From Mucilaginibacter sp. UR6-11 (lineage in GTDB: Bacteria; Bacteroidota; Bacteroidia; Sphingobacteriales; Sphingobacteriaceae), in assembly GCF_020880695.1 (NCBI RefSeq), contig NZ_JAJIWO010000001.1, positions 496,001-560,000 on the forward strand: DNA of 64,000 nt, written 5' to 3'. A program made the translations under genes and the position numbers. Every line of letters begins with the position of its first letter. Positions within the stretch are counted from its first letter, which is position 1. Under the pieces are notes generated by a model that ran no database searches, was not told the origin of the DNA, and worked only from the letters and a program-made list of their open reading frames with translations. Below are positions 16,804-25,675 of this stretch, in pieces.

Positions 16804-18768
16804 ATGAAGCTTATTACAAAACTTGCGTGTTGCCTCCTTCTTTTCTGCGGATCGGCGGTTCAACTTCATGCGCAAAAAAAATCTATTGACCTGGTATCCC
16901 CAAACGGAGAAATAAAGGTAGCCATTACCATAGGCGATAAAATATATTACTCGGTATCGGGCAATGGCAAAGCACTGTTAACCAACAACCATTTGGCGCT
17001 GACCCTGAAAGACGGCAGCCTTGGCGAAAACCCTAAACTGTTATCAGCAAAGAAAACGCAGGGCCATGAGGTTATAAAACCTTACATCGCTTTAAAATAC
17101 TCAACAGTTACAAGCAATTACAACGATGTATTGATGACCTTTAAAGGTAATTATGCTGTTGAGTTTCGCGTGTTTGATGACGGCGTTGCTTACAGGTTCA
17201 TCACCAGTAAAGACGGAGATGTAGAAGTATTGAACGAAGATTTTACGGTTAATTTTCCGGCAGAATATTTATTGCATTTACAGCAAAACAACGGTTTTAA
17301 AACCGCTTATGAAGAGCTTTATAAACACATAGAATCTGCTGATTGGAAAGCCACCGACAAAATGGCTAACCTGCCGGCCCTAATTGACACTAAAAATCAA
17401 TACAAGATCCTGATCAGCGAATCTGACCTGTCTGATTACCCAGGCATGTTCCTGAAAAGTACCGGCAGTAATGGCCTTGAAGGTATTTTCCCAAAAGCAC
17501 CGCTTGAGTTTGGCCCTGATGGCGACCGTAGCGAGAAGATCTTAAAATCAGCAGACTACATTGCCAAAACCACCGGAACAAGAAATTTCCCCTGGCGCTA
17601 TTTTGTGATCACTAAGGATGACAGGCAGTTACTGGAAAACACAATGACTTTAAAACTGGCTGCAAAAAGTGTGATTGCTGACCCATCGTGGATAAAACCG
17701 GGCCAGGCCAGCTGGGAATGGTGGAACGACGCCGCGCCTTACGGACCTGACGTAAATTTTGTAGCCGGTTATAACCTGGATACTTATAAATATTACATTG
17801 ACTTCGCTTCGAAATTTGGCGTTAAATATATTGTAATGGACGAAGGCTGGGCCAAAAGCACCACCGACCCATACACACCTAATCCAAAAGTTGATGTGAA
17901 GGAACTGATCCGTTATGGAAAAGAGAAAAATGTAAACATTGTTTTATGGCTAACCTGGTTAACCGTCCATAAAAACATGGGCCTTTTTAAAACCTTCCAT
18001 GAGTGGGGGATTAAAGGCGTTAAGATCGACTTTATGGAACGTACCGACCAATGGATGGTTAATTACTATGAAGATGTGGTAAAGGAAGCAGCCAAATACC
18101 AAATCTTTGTTGATTTTCACGGCGCGTTTAAGCCTGCGGGACTGGAGTATAAATATCCTAATCTGATATCATACGAAGGTGTACGCGGTTTGGAACAAAT
18201 GGGTGGCTGTTATCCGGATAACAGTACCTATTTACCGTTTATGCGCAATGCCGTTGGCCCAATGGACTTTACGCCCGGCGCGATGATAAACATGCAGCCG
18301 GACGCTTATAGTGCGGAACGACCTAACGCTGCCGCAATTGGCACCCGCGTTAACCAGTTAGCATTATACGTGGTGTTTGAAAGCGGTGTGCAAATGTTAT
18401 GCGACAACCCTACCCTTTACTACCGCAATCCTGATTGTACCGAATTTATAACCAGTGTGCCTACCACCTGGGACGAAACCAAGGCGCTGGTAGCCGATGC
18501 CGGCCAGATTGCCGTAGTTGCCAAACGCAAAGGCGACAAATGGTTTATTGGCGGCATAACCAATAATAAAGAAGAGACCAGGGAGGTAGAACTGAACTTT
18601 GACTTTTTACAAAAAGGAAAAACCTACACCATGACCTATTTTGAAGATGGTATTAACGCCGGACGCCAGGCAATGGACTATCGCCGCAAGACCTTGCAGG
18701 TAAAAGCAGGTGATAAAATAACCATTAAAATGGTACGCAACGGCGGCTGGGCAGCGGTGCTTAAATAA
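16804..18768 (+). CDS. Glycoside hydrolase family 97 (alpha-glucosidase or alpha-galactosidase)
   Basis: A 654-residue exported enzyme with signal peptide MKLITKLACCLLLFCGSAVQ (cleavage near HAQ). The order is an N-terminal beta-sandwich (residues ~25-290), a TIM barrel (~300-560; GQASWEWWNDAAPYGPDVNF, YIVMDEGWAKS, GVKIDFMERTDQW, FVDFHGAFKPAG, SYEGVRGLEQ) and a C-terminal beta domain. This is the GH97 pattern. An Asp in VKIDFMER fits the retaining branch better than the inverting SusB branch, but this is an inference. It would release terminal alpha-linked sugars in the periplasm. It is the first of a run of sugar genes and is followed by its own strong terminator. Confidence 0.93.
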   Translation: MKLITKLACCLLLFCGSAVQLHAQKKSIDLVSPNGEIKVAITIGDKIYYSVSGNGKALLTNNHLALTLKDGSLGENPKLLSAKKTQGHEVIKPYIALKYSTVTSNYNDVLMTFKGNYAVEFRVFDDGVAYRFITSKDGDVEVLNEDFTVNFPAEYLLHLQQNNGFKTAYEELYKHIESADWKATDKMANLPALIDTKNQYKILISESDLSDYPGMFLKSTGSNGLEGIFPKAPLEFGPDGDRSEKILKSADYIAKTTGTRNFPWRYFVITKDDRQLLENTMTLKLAAKSVIADPSWIKPGQASWEWWNDAAPYGPDVNFVAGYNLDTYKYYIDFASKFGVKYIVMDEGWAKSTTDPYTPNPKVDVKELIRYGKEKNVNIVLWLTWLTVHKNMGLFKTFHEWGIKGVKIDFMERTDQWMVNYYEDVVKEAAKYQIFVDFHGAFKPAGLEYKYPNLISYEGVRGLEQMGGCYPDNSTYLPFMRNAVGPMDFTPGAMINMQPDAYSAERPNAAAIGTRVNQLALYVVFESGVQMLCDNPTLYYRNPDCTEFITSVPTTWDETKALVADAGQIAVVAKRKGDKWFIGGITNNKEETREVELNFDFLQKGKTYTMTYFEDGINAGRQAMDYRRKTLQVKAGDKITIKMVRNGGWAAVLK

Positions 18769-18781
18769 GCCGATAAAAAAA

Positions 18782-18811
18782 AACGCACGGGCAAGTTGCC
18801 CGTGCGTTTTT
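18782..18811 (+). terminator. Intrinsic terminator after the GH97 gene
   Basis: GCACGGGC and GCCCGTGC form the stem (extendable with flanking A/T pairs), loop AAGTT, followed by TTTTT. It lies just after the GH97 stop codon and shows that the next gene is transcribed separately. Confidence 0.88.
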
Positions 18812-18858
18812 ACTGGCATGACTTTAGCTCCTGATAACTGATTATAATTATCTTCTCC

Positions 18859-19221
18859 ATGAAAAAAATAATACCTGCATTTATACTACTGGTTTGTTTA
18901 GGCTTTACCGCAAAGGCTCAACAATCCGAAATGAAGCAAACCATAGACCTTGCCGATTCTAAAAACCACCTTAACAAGGTTGTAACGCTTTGCGATACGG
19001 TATACGGCCTTAAAATAGTTAGTGATACCCTTACCCTGCTAAACATGGGTGGTAATTATCCTCATCAAAAATTCACTATCGCGGTTAGAGGCAATAAACT
19101 GCAACTGGATTGGGTGAATCTGAAAAGAAAACACCTTTGCGTAACCGGCGTATTGGAGCTATATAAAAACACTTTGCAAATTACCGCGTCTGAGCCTACC
19201 CAGATAACGGTTAGTAAATAA
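18859..19221 (+). CDS. Small exported protein with probable OB-like fold
   Basis: A 120-residue protein with a signal peptide (MKKIIPAFILLVCLGFTAKA, cut near AQ). The mature part runs HLNKVVTLCDTVYGLKIV ... TLLNMGGNYPHQKFTIAVRG ... KHLCVTGVLELYKNTLQITA. This is the order of strands seen in exported OB-fold domains that accompany nuclease or DNA-binding proteins (GK-V-TV-G-V, then FLN-G--YPNQ-FT, then V-VTG-v--Y-g-PQI). No nuclease domain is attached. Function unknown; assignment to an OB-like fold is by pattern only. It stands alone after the GH97 terminator, 94 bases before the symporter gene. Confidence 0.55.
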   Translation: MKKIIPAFILLVCLGFTAKAQQSEMKQTIDLADSKNHLNKVVTLCDTVYGLKIVSDTLTLLNMGGNYPHQKFTIAVRGNKLQLDWVNLKRKHLCVTGVLELYKNTLQITASEPTQITVSK

Positions 19222-19271
19222 AACCCGGCCCAATTTGTAACAAAGCACACATATAGTTTGATAAACCGTGA

Positions 19272-19310
19272 TATAAAGTTTATAATTGCCAAACCATTAT
19301 AAACTTTATA
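19272..19310. promoter_or_regulatory. Perfect 15-bp inverted repeat directly before the symporter start codon
   Basis: TATAAAGTTTATAAT and its exact reverse complement ATTATAAACTTTATA are separated by nine bases (TGCCAAACC), ending four bases before the ATG at 19315. Each arm is also almost palindromic by itself (TATAAAgTTTATA / TATAAAcTTTATA). It could be a two-site operator for a sugar-responsive repressor or an mRNA hairpin that hides the ribosome-binding region. Confidence 0.7.
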
Positions 19311-19314
19311 GAAG

Positions 19315-20988
19315 ATGAATAAGCTGACAACCGGCGATTATGTAGTATTTGCAATTTACTTTTTTGTAGTTGCCATTTATGGCTTTTGGGTTTACAGACG
19401 CAAACACAATGCGGATGCGACTTCAAAAGATTACTTTTTAGCAGAAGGTTCACTTACCTGGTGGGCCATAGGCGCCTCGCTGATCGCCTCCAACATATCC
19501 GCCGAGCAATTTATCGGGATGAGTGGTTCGGGCTTTAAAATGGGCCTGGCTATAGCTACTTATGAGTGGATGGCCGCAGCCACGCTGATAATTGTAGCGG
19601 TATTTTTCATACCGGTATATTTGAAGAATAAGATCTTTACCATGCCGCAGTTTTTGAACCAGCGGTATAACGGTACAGTAGCCATGATCATGGCTATTTT
19701 TTGGTTGTTATTGTACGTGGTAGTTAACCTTACCTCCATACTTTATCTCGGCGCGCTGGCAGTAAGCAGTATATCCGGCGTTAGTATCAATGCCTGTATA
19801 TGGGGCATGGCCATATTTGCTGTCATTATCACACTGGGTGGCATGAAAGTTATCGGTTATACAGATGTTATCCAGGTATTCTTTTTAATACTGGGCGGCC
19901 TGGTAACTACCTATATCGCAGTTAACCTTGTTTCGGACCATTTTGGCGGCGGTGGCATTTTACATGGCTTAACAGTAATGAAAGAACAAGCCGGCGACCA
20001 CTTTCATATGATCTTTAAGCCTAATAACCCCAATTATCTTGACCTGCCGGGCCTAAGCGTTTTAATAGGCGGCATGTGGATAGTTAACTTGAATTATTGG
20101 GGATGTAACCAGTACATCACCCAACGCGCTTTGGGTGCCGATTTAAAGACCGCCCGTGGTGGTATCTTATTTGCAGCTTTCTTAAAATTATTAATGCCTG
20201 TAATTGTGGTTTTACCCGGTATAGCGGCATTCATTTTATACAAACAGGATGTGTTTAGCTTTCATGATAAAATGACTATCGGCGGCGAGGTTAATCCTGA
20301 CAGATCATATCCTATTTTACTTAACTTACTGCCATCGGGCTTAAAGGGCCTTTCTTTCGCGGCGTTAACAGCAGCGGTAGTGGCATCATTAGCGGGCAAG
20401 GCAAACAGTATTGCTACCATATTTACCCTGGATGTTTACAAAAAGATCAACCCCGGATCAACCGATAAAAACCTGGTTGTTGTTGGTAAAATAACCGTAG
20501 TTATTGCGATGCTGCTGGGTATTGTTTTATGTACGCATTTAGGTATCGATAAAAAAGGTGGTTTCCAATATATCCAGGAGTATACAGGTTTTGTATCACC
20601 GGGTATATTTGCCATGTTTATCCTGGGTTTCTTCTGGAAAAAAACTACTTCAAGCGCAGCACTGTTTGCTACGGTTGGTGGTTTTATTTTATCCGTTGGA
20701 TTTAAAGTAATGCCTGCTTACATCAACCTTCAGGGATTGGCAAAATATGGCTTTGCCGATAAAAATGCGGCGGGCGTTTATGAAATGCCATTTATTGACC
20801 GGATGGGTTTTGTATTCCTAATCTGCGTAATTGGTATGTATATCATCTCGATGATTGAGAACGCCGATGGCAAGAAAGTTCACGGACTGGAAGTTGATGC
20901 CAGCATGTTTAAAACATCAAGAGGTTTCGCAGTAGGGACGCTATTAATTGGCGGTATATTAGTTGCATTGTATTCAATGTTTTGGTAA
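19315..20988 (+). CDS. Sodium/sugar symporter (SSS family)
   Basis: A 557-residue integral membrane protein with about 14 hydrophobic segments. The N-terminal GASLIASNISAEQFIGMSG segment is the sodium/substrate region of the solute:sodium symporter family, and the sugar branch is supported by NYWGCNQYITQRALGA (tm6-7 region) and KANSIATIFTLDVYKK. It brings a sugar across the inner membrane with Na+. The neighbours (xylAB, GH97, uxuA, GH28) suggest xylose, a hexuronate or a hexose as cargo; sequence alone does not decide. Its start codon is flanked by the inverted repeat at 19272-19310 and the gene ends in its own terminator. Confidence 0.92.
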   Translation: MNKLTTGDYVVFAIYFFVVAIYGFWVYRRKHNADATSKDYFLAEGSLTWWAIGASLIASNISAEQFIGMSGSGFKMGLAIATYEWMAAATLIIVAVFFIPVYLKNKIFTMPQFLNQRYNGTVAMIMAIFWLLLYVVVNLTSILYLGALAVSSISGVSINACIWGMAIFAVIITLGGMKVIGYTDVIQVFFLILGGLVTTYIAVNLVSDHFGGGGILHGLTVMKEQAGDHFHMIFKPNNPNYLDLPGLSVLIGGMWIVNLNYWGCNQYITQRALGADLKTARGGILFAAFLKLLMPVIVVLPGIAAFILYKQDVFSFHDKMTIGGEVNPDRSYPILLNLLPSGLKGLSFAALTAAVVASLAGKANSIATIFTLDVYKKINPGSTDKNLVVVGKITVVIAMLLGIVLCTHLGIDKKGGFQYIQEYTGFVSPGIFAMFILGFFWKKTTSSAALFATVGGFILSVGFKVMPAYINLQGLAKYGFADKNAAGVYEMPFIDRMGFVFLICVIGMYIISMIENADGKKVHGLEVDASMFKTSRGFAVGTLLIGGILVALYSMFW

Positions 20989-21004
20989 ACCCTATAATAT
21001 TCAC

Positions 21005-21037
21005 AAAAAAAGTCCCGGTATAACCAGGACTTTTTTT
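21005..21037 (+). terminator. Intrinsic terminator after the symporter gene
   Basis: AAAAAAAGTCC pairs with GGACTTTTTTT around an 11-base loop; the T run follows the GC part, 16 bases after the stop codon. Confidence 0.85.
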
Positions 21038-21109
21038 GTTTAATCAGCTATCCGCATCATTAAATAATGTTTATTTGCACCATAAATCATAGTCTAACAT
21101 CACCCTAAA

Positions 21110-22306
21110 ATGATCCCTGATTTAGAACAAACATTTCGTTGGTACGGCCCCAATGACGCAGTTACGCTGGCGGCTATAAGACATACCGGCGCCACCGGCA
21201 TTGTTAACGCGCTGCATAATATTCCGTCGGGTGAAGTATGGAGCACGGAAGAAATTAAAAAACGTAAAGACATGATTGAAGCCGCGGGTTTTACGTGGTC
21301 GGTTGTAGAAAGTGTGAACGTGCATGACAGCATAAAAACTGCCGGCGAACAACGTGATCAGCATATCAAAAATTATATTGAGACCTTAAAGAACTTATCT
21401 GCCGCAGGCATAAAAACCGTATGTTACAATTTTATGCCGGTGCTTGACTGGACTCGCACCGATATTGATTACCGTTTACCAAACGGCGCATCGGCACTGC
21501 GTTTCCACGCCCCTGCGCTGGCCGCATTTGACCTGTATATTTTAGAGCGCCCCGGCGCCTTTGACGAATTTACCCCTCAACAGCAACACGCAGCTAAAGA
21601 ATATCTTGACAGATTAACAAAGGAAGAAAAACAATTACTGATAACCAACGTAATGGCCGGCCTGCCCGGCACCAGGGATGTATTGACCATAGACCAGTTT
21701 AAAACGTTTTTAAACCGATATGAAAATACCGATGCGGCTGCTTTAAAAGAAAATATGGCTTATTTTCTGCAAGCCATTATCCCCGATGCCGAGAAGCTGG
21801 GTATAAAGATGTGCGTACATCCGGATGATCCGCCGTTCCCGATATTTGGATTGCCGAGGATCGTATCGACAGAAGAAGATTTAAATGATGTGGTAAACGC
21901 CGCGCCGTCAACCAGTAATGGCTTAACTTTTTGCACCGGATCATTAGGTGCCCGTGCTGATAATGACCTGCCCGGCATTGTTGAGCGGCTGGGGCAGCAT
22001 TTCCACTTCTTACACCTGCGCAATGTTAAACGCGAAGCGGACGGCAGTTTTTATGAGGATAATCACCTGGAGGGCAGTACAGACATGTTTGCCGTAATGA
22101 AAAACCTGGTGCTGGAACAAAAGAAAAGACAGGAGGCCGGCCGCACCGACATCGCAATACCGATGCGCCCGGATCACGGCCATAAGCTGCTGGATGATTT
22201 TAATTATGATACTTTTCCCGGCTACTCGGTTATTGGCCGCTTAAAAGGGCTTGCCGAATTGCGCGGGCTTGAAATGGGGGTAAAAAGAAGTTTGTTTGAC
22301 GCTTAA
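21110..22306 (+). CDS. uxuA: Mannonate dehydratase
   Basis: A 398-residue enzyme that dehydrates D-mannonate to 2-keto-3-deoxygluconate in hexuronate breakdown. Family marks are LEQTFRWYGPNDAVTL at the N-terminus, the metal-binding CVHPDDPPFPIFGLPRIV, CTGSLGARADND, HLRNVKREADGSFYEDNHLE and MRPDHGHKLLDD (metal-binding His/Asp). The usual partners uxaC and uxaB or uxuB are not in the window. It sits between the symporter and a secreted pectinase, which suggests use of galacturonate or glucuronate. Separate terminators on both sides indicate its own transcript. Confidence 0.96.
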   Translation: MIPDLEQTFRWYGPNDAVTLAAIRHTGATGIVNALHNIPSGEVWSTEEIKKRKDMIEAAGFTWSVVESVNVHDSIKTAGEQRDQHIKNYIETLKNLSAAGIKTVCYNFMPVLDWTRTDIDYRLPNGASALRFHAPALAAFDLYILERPGAFDEFTPQQQHAAKEYLDRLTKEEKQLLITNVMAGLPGTRDVLTIDQFKTFLNRYENTDAAALKENMAYFLQAIIPDAEKLGIKMCVHPDDPPFPIFGLPRIVSTEEDLNDVVNAAPSTSNGLTFCTGSLGARADNDLPGIVERLGQHFHFLHLRNVKREADGSFYEDNHLEGSTDMFAVMKNLVLEQKKRQEAGRTDIAIPMRPDHGHKLLDDFNYDTFPGYSVIGRLKGLAELRGLEMGVKRSLFDA

Positions 22307-22342
22307 GTTAAGTATTAAATTTGTATCGCAATATTTACCGGG

Positions 22343-22366
22343 CCCATAGTAATACTATGGGTTTTT
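22343..22366 (+). terminator. Intrinsic terminator after uxuA
   Basis: CCCATAGT / ACTATGGG, three-base loop, followed by TTTTTC; 36 bases after the uxuA stop. Confidence 0.85.
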
Positions 22367-22403
22367 CTTTTTAGTATTACTTAACTAATTATAAATCCCC
22401 TTT

Positions 22404-24002
22404 ATGAAAGCATTATTAGTTTGCGTGTTGCTATGCATGTCCTTTTGCGGATTTTGTGCCGATTATAACGTCCTGGCCTTTGGTGCCAGGGGCGACGGTA
22501 AAACGCTAAACACCAAAGCCATACAAGCCGCTGTAGACAAATGCAGTGCGCAACATGGCGGCCGGGTTATTATACCGGCTGGTGTATTTATGTCGGGTAC
22601 CATTATACTTAAAAATGACGTAACCCTATACCTGATGGAGGGCGCCGAAATAAAAGCCAGTCCTGATGCAAAAGATTATCCGGACCAGCTAACACCCGAA
22701 GGGAAAAAAGTACCCTGGGCCGTTATTGTCGCCATAAACGCCAACCGGATTTCGCTTGCAGGCCCCGGCACCCTTAATGGTAACGGCGCTGCACCGGCTT
22801 TTCAGTTAGGAGATGACACGGCGCCGGGTTACAAAGGTGTCCGCCCTAATATTATAACTATGATTGGCTGCAAAGGGATAGAAATACTGGATGTGCATTT
22901 ATTAAACTCGCCGCATTGGATGGAAACCTACATGCGTTGCGAAAACCTGCATATCAAAGGCGTACAGATTTACAATCATGCTAACTTAAACAATGACGGC
23001 ATTGATATCGATTGTAAAAATGTACTGGTTGAAGATTGTACCATAGACTCGGACGATGACGGCATTTGCTTAAAAAGCGATGATGCCAATGCTCCCTGCG
23101 AAAACATTACGGTACGCAACTGCATAGTAGCTTCTAACTGTAATGCGGTAAAATTTGGCACTGCGTCGCATGGCGGCTTCAGAAACATTAATATCAGCAA
23201 TATAACTATTCACAAAGCATCGCAAGATCTTTTCAGGCATTGGCAAAGCCACGTCAAATTTGTTGACCAGCCGGTAACGGTAATTGCGGGCATATCTATA
23301 GAAAATGTTGACGGCGGCTATACCGATAATGTGATTTTTGATAATATTTATATGGACGATATCCAAACCCCTATTTTTATAAAACTGGGTAAACGCGGAT
23401 CATTAAAATATAAAGGCGCAGCGCCTTATAACCCAGGCCATTTGCGTAATGTAACTCTCAATAATATCACCGCGGTTAGCCATAGTAAAATAACATCAAG
23501 CATCTCCGGCTTTCCCGGTTATGATGTGGAGAATGTGGTATTGAGCAACCTAAAAATAACCGCCCCGGGAAATGGCACGCAGGCAGAGGCCGCCGCTCGT
23601 GTACCTGAAAATGAAAACGGCTATCCTGAAAGCCGGATGTTTGGAAATACGCTGCCGTCAAGCGGCTTGTACATCAGGCACGTAAAGGGAATTTCCTTAC
23701 AAAATATAACCCTACAAACCAATAATGCCGATGACCGCCCCGGCATTATCATGGATGACGTACAAGATGCACAGGTGTCACTAATCAGCATTAAGCAACC
23801 CGAGATTAAAAATCCGGCTTTTAAATTGATAAATTGTCAAAATATATTACTGCTTAATCCTCAAATCATTAATCCGGCAGTGCCTGTTTTAACGGTTGAC
23901 GGAGAAAAAACTCATGCAATAAGCATTACCGGCACAAAGGGCTTGAAAGATAAAATCGGATTAACTGATATGGTTTCAAAAGGCGAAATCACTATCAATT
24001 AG
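22404..24002 (+). CDS. Glycoside hydrolase family 28 (polygalacturonase-like)
   Basis: A 532-residue secreted enzyme with signal peptide (MKALLVCVLLCMSFCGFCAD). The right-handed beta-helix begins at YNVLAFGARGDGKTLNTKAI, the start signature of bacterial GH28. Catalytic Asp residues lie in LNNDGIDIDCKN and TIDSDDDGICLKSD, and a conserved His in GTASHGG. It hydrolyses galacturonan chains in the periplasm or outside the cell; related GH28 members act on rhamnogalacturonan side chains, so exact specificity is open. Its product would feed the hexuronate route of the neighbouring uxuA. It has its own promoter region after the uxuA terminator. Confidence 0.94.
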   Translation: MKALLVCVLLCMSFCGFCADYNVLAFGARGDGKTLNTKAIQAAVDKCSAQHGGRVIIPAGVFMSGTIILKNDVTLYLMEGAEIKASPDAKDYPDQLTPEGKKVPWAVIVAINANRISLAGPGTLNGNGAAPAFQLGDDTAPGYKGVRPNIITMIGCKGIEILDVHLLNSPHWMETYMRCENLHIKGVQIYNHANLNNDGIDIDCKNVLVEDCTIDSDDDGICLKSDDANAPCENITVRNCIVASNCNAVKFGTASHGGFRNINISNITIHKASQDLFRHWQSHVKFVDQPVTVIAGISIENVDGGYTDNVIFDNIYMDDIQTPIFIKLGKRGSLKYKGAAPYNPGHLRNVTLNNITAVSHSKITSSISGFPGYDVENVVLSNLKITAPGNGTQAEAAARVPENENGYPESRMFGNTLPSSGLYIRHVKGISLQNITLQTNNADDRPGIIMDDVQDAQVSLISIKQPEIKNPAFKLINCQNILLLNPQIINPAVPVLTVDGEKTHAISITGTKGLKDKIGLTDMVSKGEITIN

Positions 24003-24115
24003 ACCGGCAGTTAAATATATACTAGGGTATGCTAACATTATTAAAAAATCATTGTTGAATTATGGGATAACCAAATTCTTCATTTTTTAATTATGTATCT
24101 ACTATAAAACTATAC

Positions 24116-25177
24116 ATGCCTCATATATCAGCAACAGCCACCATAGACCTGCCTTATAAAACAAACCAACAAGACGTAAAAAAACAGGCGCATGATCTGT
24201 TTTCGGCCAACTTTCCGCAAACCAACAGGCTGATCTTTGCTTTTGATAATACCGGAATCATTACCCGTAACTTTTGTAAACCGTTATCTTATTACGGCCA
24301 GCCCAATACATTTGAAGAACGAAACAACGACTATATAGAAAATGCACTCAACTATTCGGTAGCGGCTATTGAAGCTTGTATAATTAAAGCCAGCATTAAA
24401 AAAGAAGATATAACCGATCTGATATTTGTATCAACCACGGGTTTGGCCACACCCAGCATTGATGCCCTAATTATTAATAAAATGCGGCTTAACCCGCACG
24501 TTAACCGCAGCCCGCTATGGGGCCTGGGTTGCGGAGGTGGGGTATCCGGTATGGCCAAAGCTAATATGGCGGCGCTGGCGAACCCAAATGCTGTAGTACT
24601 GCTGGTAGCGGTAGAACTTTGTTCGTTAACGTTGATAAAAAGCGATTACAGCAAGAGTAATTTCATTGGCTCAAGCTTATTTTCAGACGGTATAGCGGCA
24701 TGTATTATCAAGGGCGATAATCATACCCGGTCTGGTCAAAAAATTGATTACATAGCCGCATCTAGCAAGTTGTATTACGACTCGCTGGATGTGATGGGCT
24801 GGGAGTTTCAGGATACGGGGTTTAAGGTACTTTTCTCTAAAGATATCCCTACCTTCATCCATGAGAATGTAAAACAGGATATTACTGAATTTTTAACCAG
24901 GCAAAACTTGCAGCTAAGCGATATCAAAAACTTTATCTTTCATCCCGGCGGAAAAAAAGTACTGGATGCCTATACGGATGCCTTAGGCGTTGAAGGCGAC
25001 TTTTTAAATAAAACCCGGTCGGTAATGAACGATAACGGAAACATGAGCAGCGCTACCGTTTTATATGTATTAGAACGATTTATGCGCGAGGGATTTGAGG
25101 AAGGTTACGGATTAATGATGGCTATGGGGCCGGGATTTTCGAGCGAGATGGTGTTGTTAAAGCTTGCCAATAACTAA
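24116..25177 (+). CDS. Type III polyketide synthase (chalcone/stilbene synthase family)
   Basis: A 353-residue homodimeric condensing enzyme. The catalytic triad is complete: Cys139 in LWGLGCGGGVSGMAKA, His276 in FIFHPGGKKV and Asn309 in NDNGNMSSAT. The C-terminal loop ends in MAMGPGFSSEMVLL, the usual G-P-G-F signature. It extends a fatty acyl-CoA starter with malonyl-CoA to make alkylpyrones or alkylresorcinols. The gene two bases downstream encodes a membrane methyltransferase like the one paired with BpsA in Bacillus subtilis, which suggests methylated alkylpyrone or similar phenolic lipid as product. Translation is probably coupled. Product is inferred. Confidence 0.95.
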   Translation: MPHISATATIDLPYKTNQQDVKKQAHDLFSANFPQTNRLIFAFDNTGIITRNFCKPLSYYGQPNTFEERNNDYIENALNYSVAAIEACIIKASIKKEDITDLIFVSTTGLATPSIDALIINKMRLNPHVNRSPLWGLGCGGGVSGMAKANMAALANPNAVVLLVAVELCSLTLIKSDYSKSNFIGSSLFSDGIAACIIKGDNHTRSGQKIDYIAASSKLYYDSLDVMGWEFQDTGFKVLFSKDIPTFIHENVKQDITEFLTRQNLQLSDIKNFIFHPGGKKVLDAYTDALGVEGDFLNKTRSVMNDNGNMSSATVLYVLERFMREGFEEGYGLMMAMGPGFSSEMVLLKLANN

Positions 25178-25179
25178 GT

Positions 25180-25671
25180 ATGTATTTTGTTGTATTTATT
25201 TCTTTGCTGATTTTGCAGCGCCTGTCTGAACTCTATATCTCAAGCCGAAACGAAAAGTGGCTGCTGCAAAATGGAGCCATAGAATATGGCCAGGGCCACT
25301 ACCCTTTTATGGTAGCGATGCACACACTTTTCATCATCGCTATAATTGCCGAATATAATTTAAGAGGCGGTACCCCTATCAGCTGGGGATTTCTGGCAGC
25401 TTTTTTACTGGTGCTTTCTTTTAAATTTTGGGCGCTGTCGTCGTTAGGTAAATACTGGAACACTAAAATCTATCGCATACCCGGTGTGTATCCGGTAAAA
25501 AAGGGACCATATAAAATATTCAGGCATCCCAACTACATGGAAGTCATAGGCGAGATAGCCTTAATACCCCTGGCGTTTCACCTGTATTATACGGCCATAA
25601 TATTTACGGTACTAAACGCGGCTATGTTAACCGTCAGGATAAGCGTTGAAAATAAAGTTTGGGCCAAATAG
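25180..25671 (+). CDS. Isoprenylcysteine carboxyl methyltransferase-family membrane protein (alkylpyrone O-methyltransferase-like)
   Basis: A 163-residue membrane protein with about four to five hydrophobic segments. The C-terminal motif GPYKIFRHPNYMEVIGEIALI is the SAM-binding R-H-P-x-Y signature of the ICMT/phospholipid methyltransferase superfamily. It closely follows the type III polyketide synthase gene (two-base gap), the same arrangement as bpsA-ypbQ (bpsB) of Bacillus, where the partner O-methylates alkylpyrones. It therefore likely methylates the polyketide within the inner membrane. It converges on glgB with only four bases between the stops and no hairpin was found there. Confidence 0.88.
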   Translation: MYFVVFISLLILQRLSELYISSRNEKWLLQNGAIEYGQGHYPFMVAMHTLFIIAIIAEYNLRGGTPISWGFLAAFLLVLSFKFWALSSLGKYWNTKIYRIPGVYPVKKGPYKIFRHPNYMEVIGEIALIPLAFHLYYTAIIFTVLNAAMLTVRISVENKVWAK

Positions 25672-25675
25672 CTTC

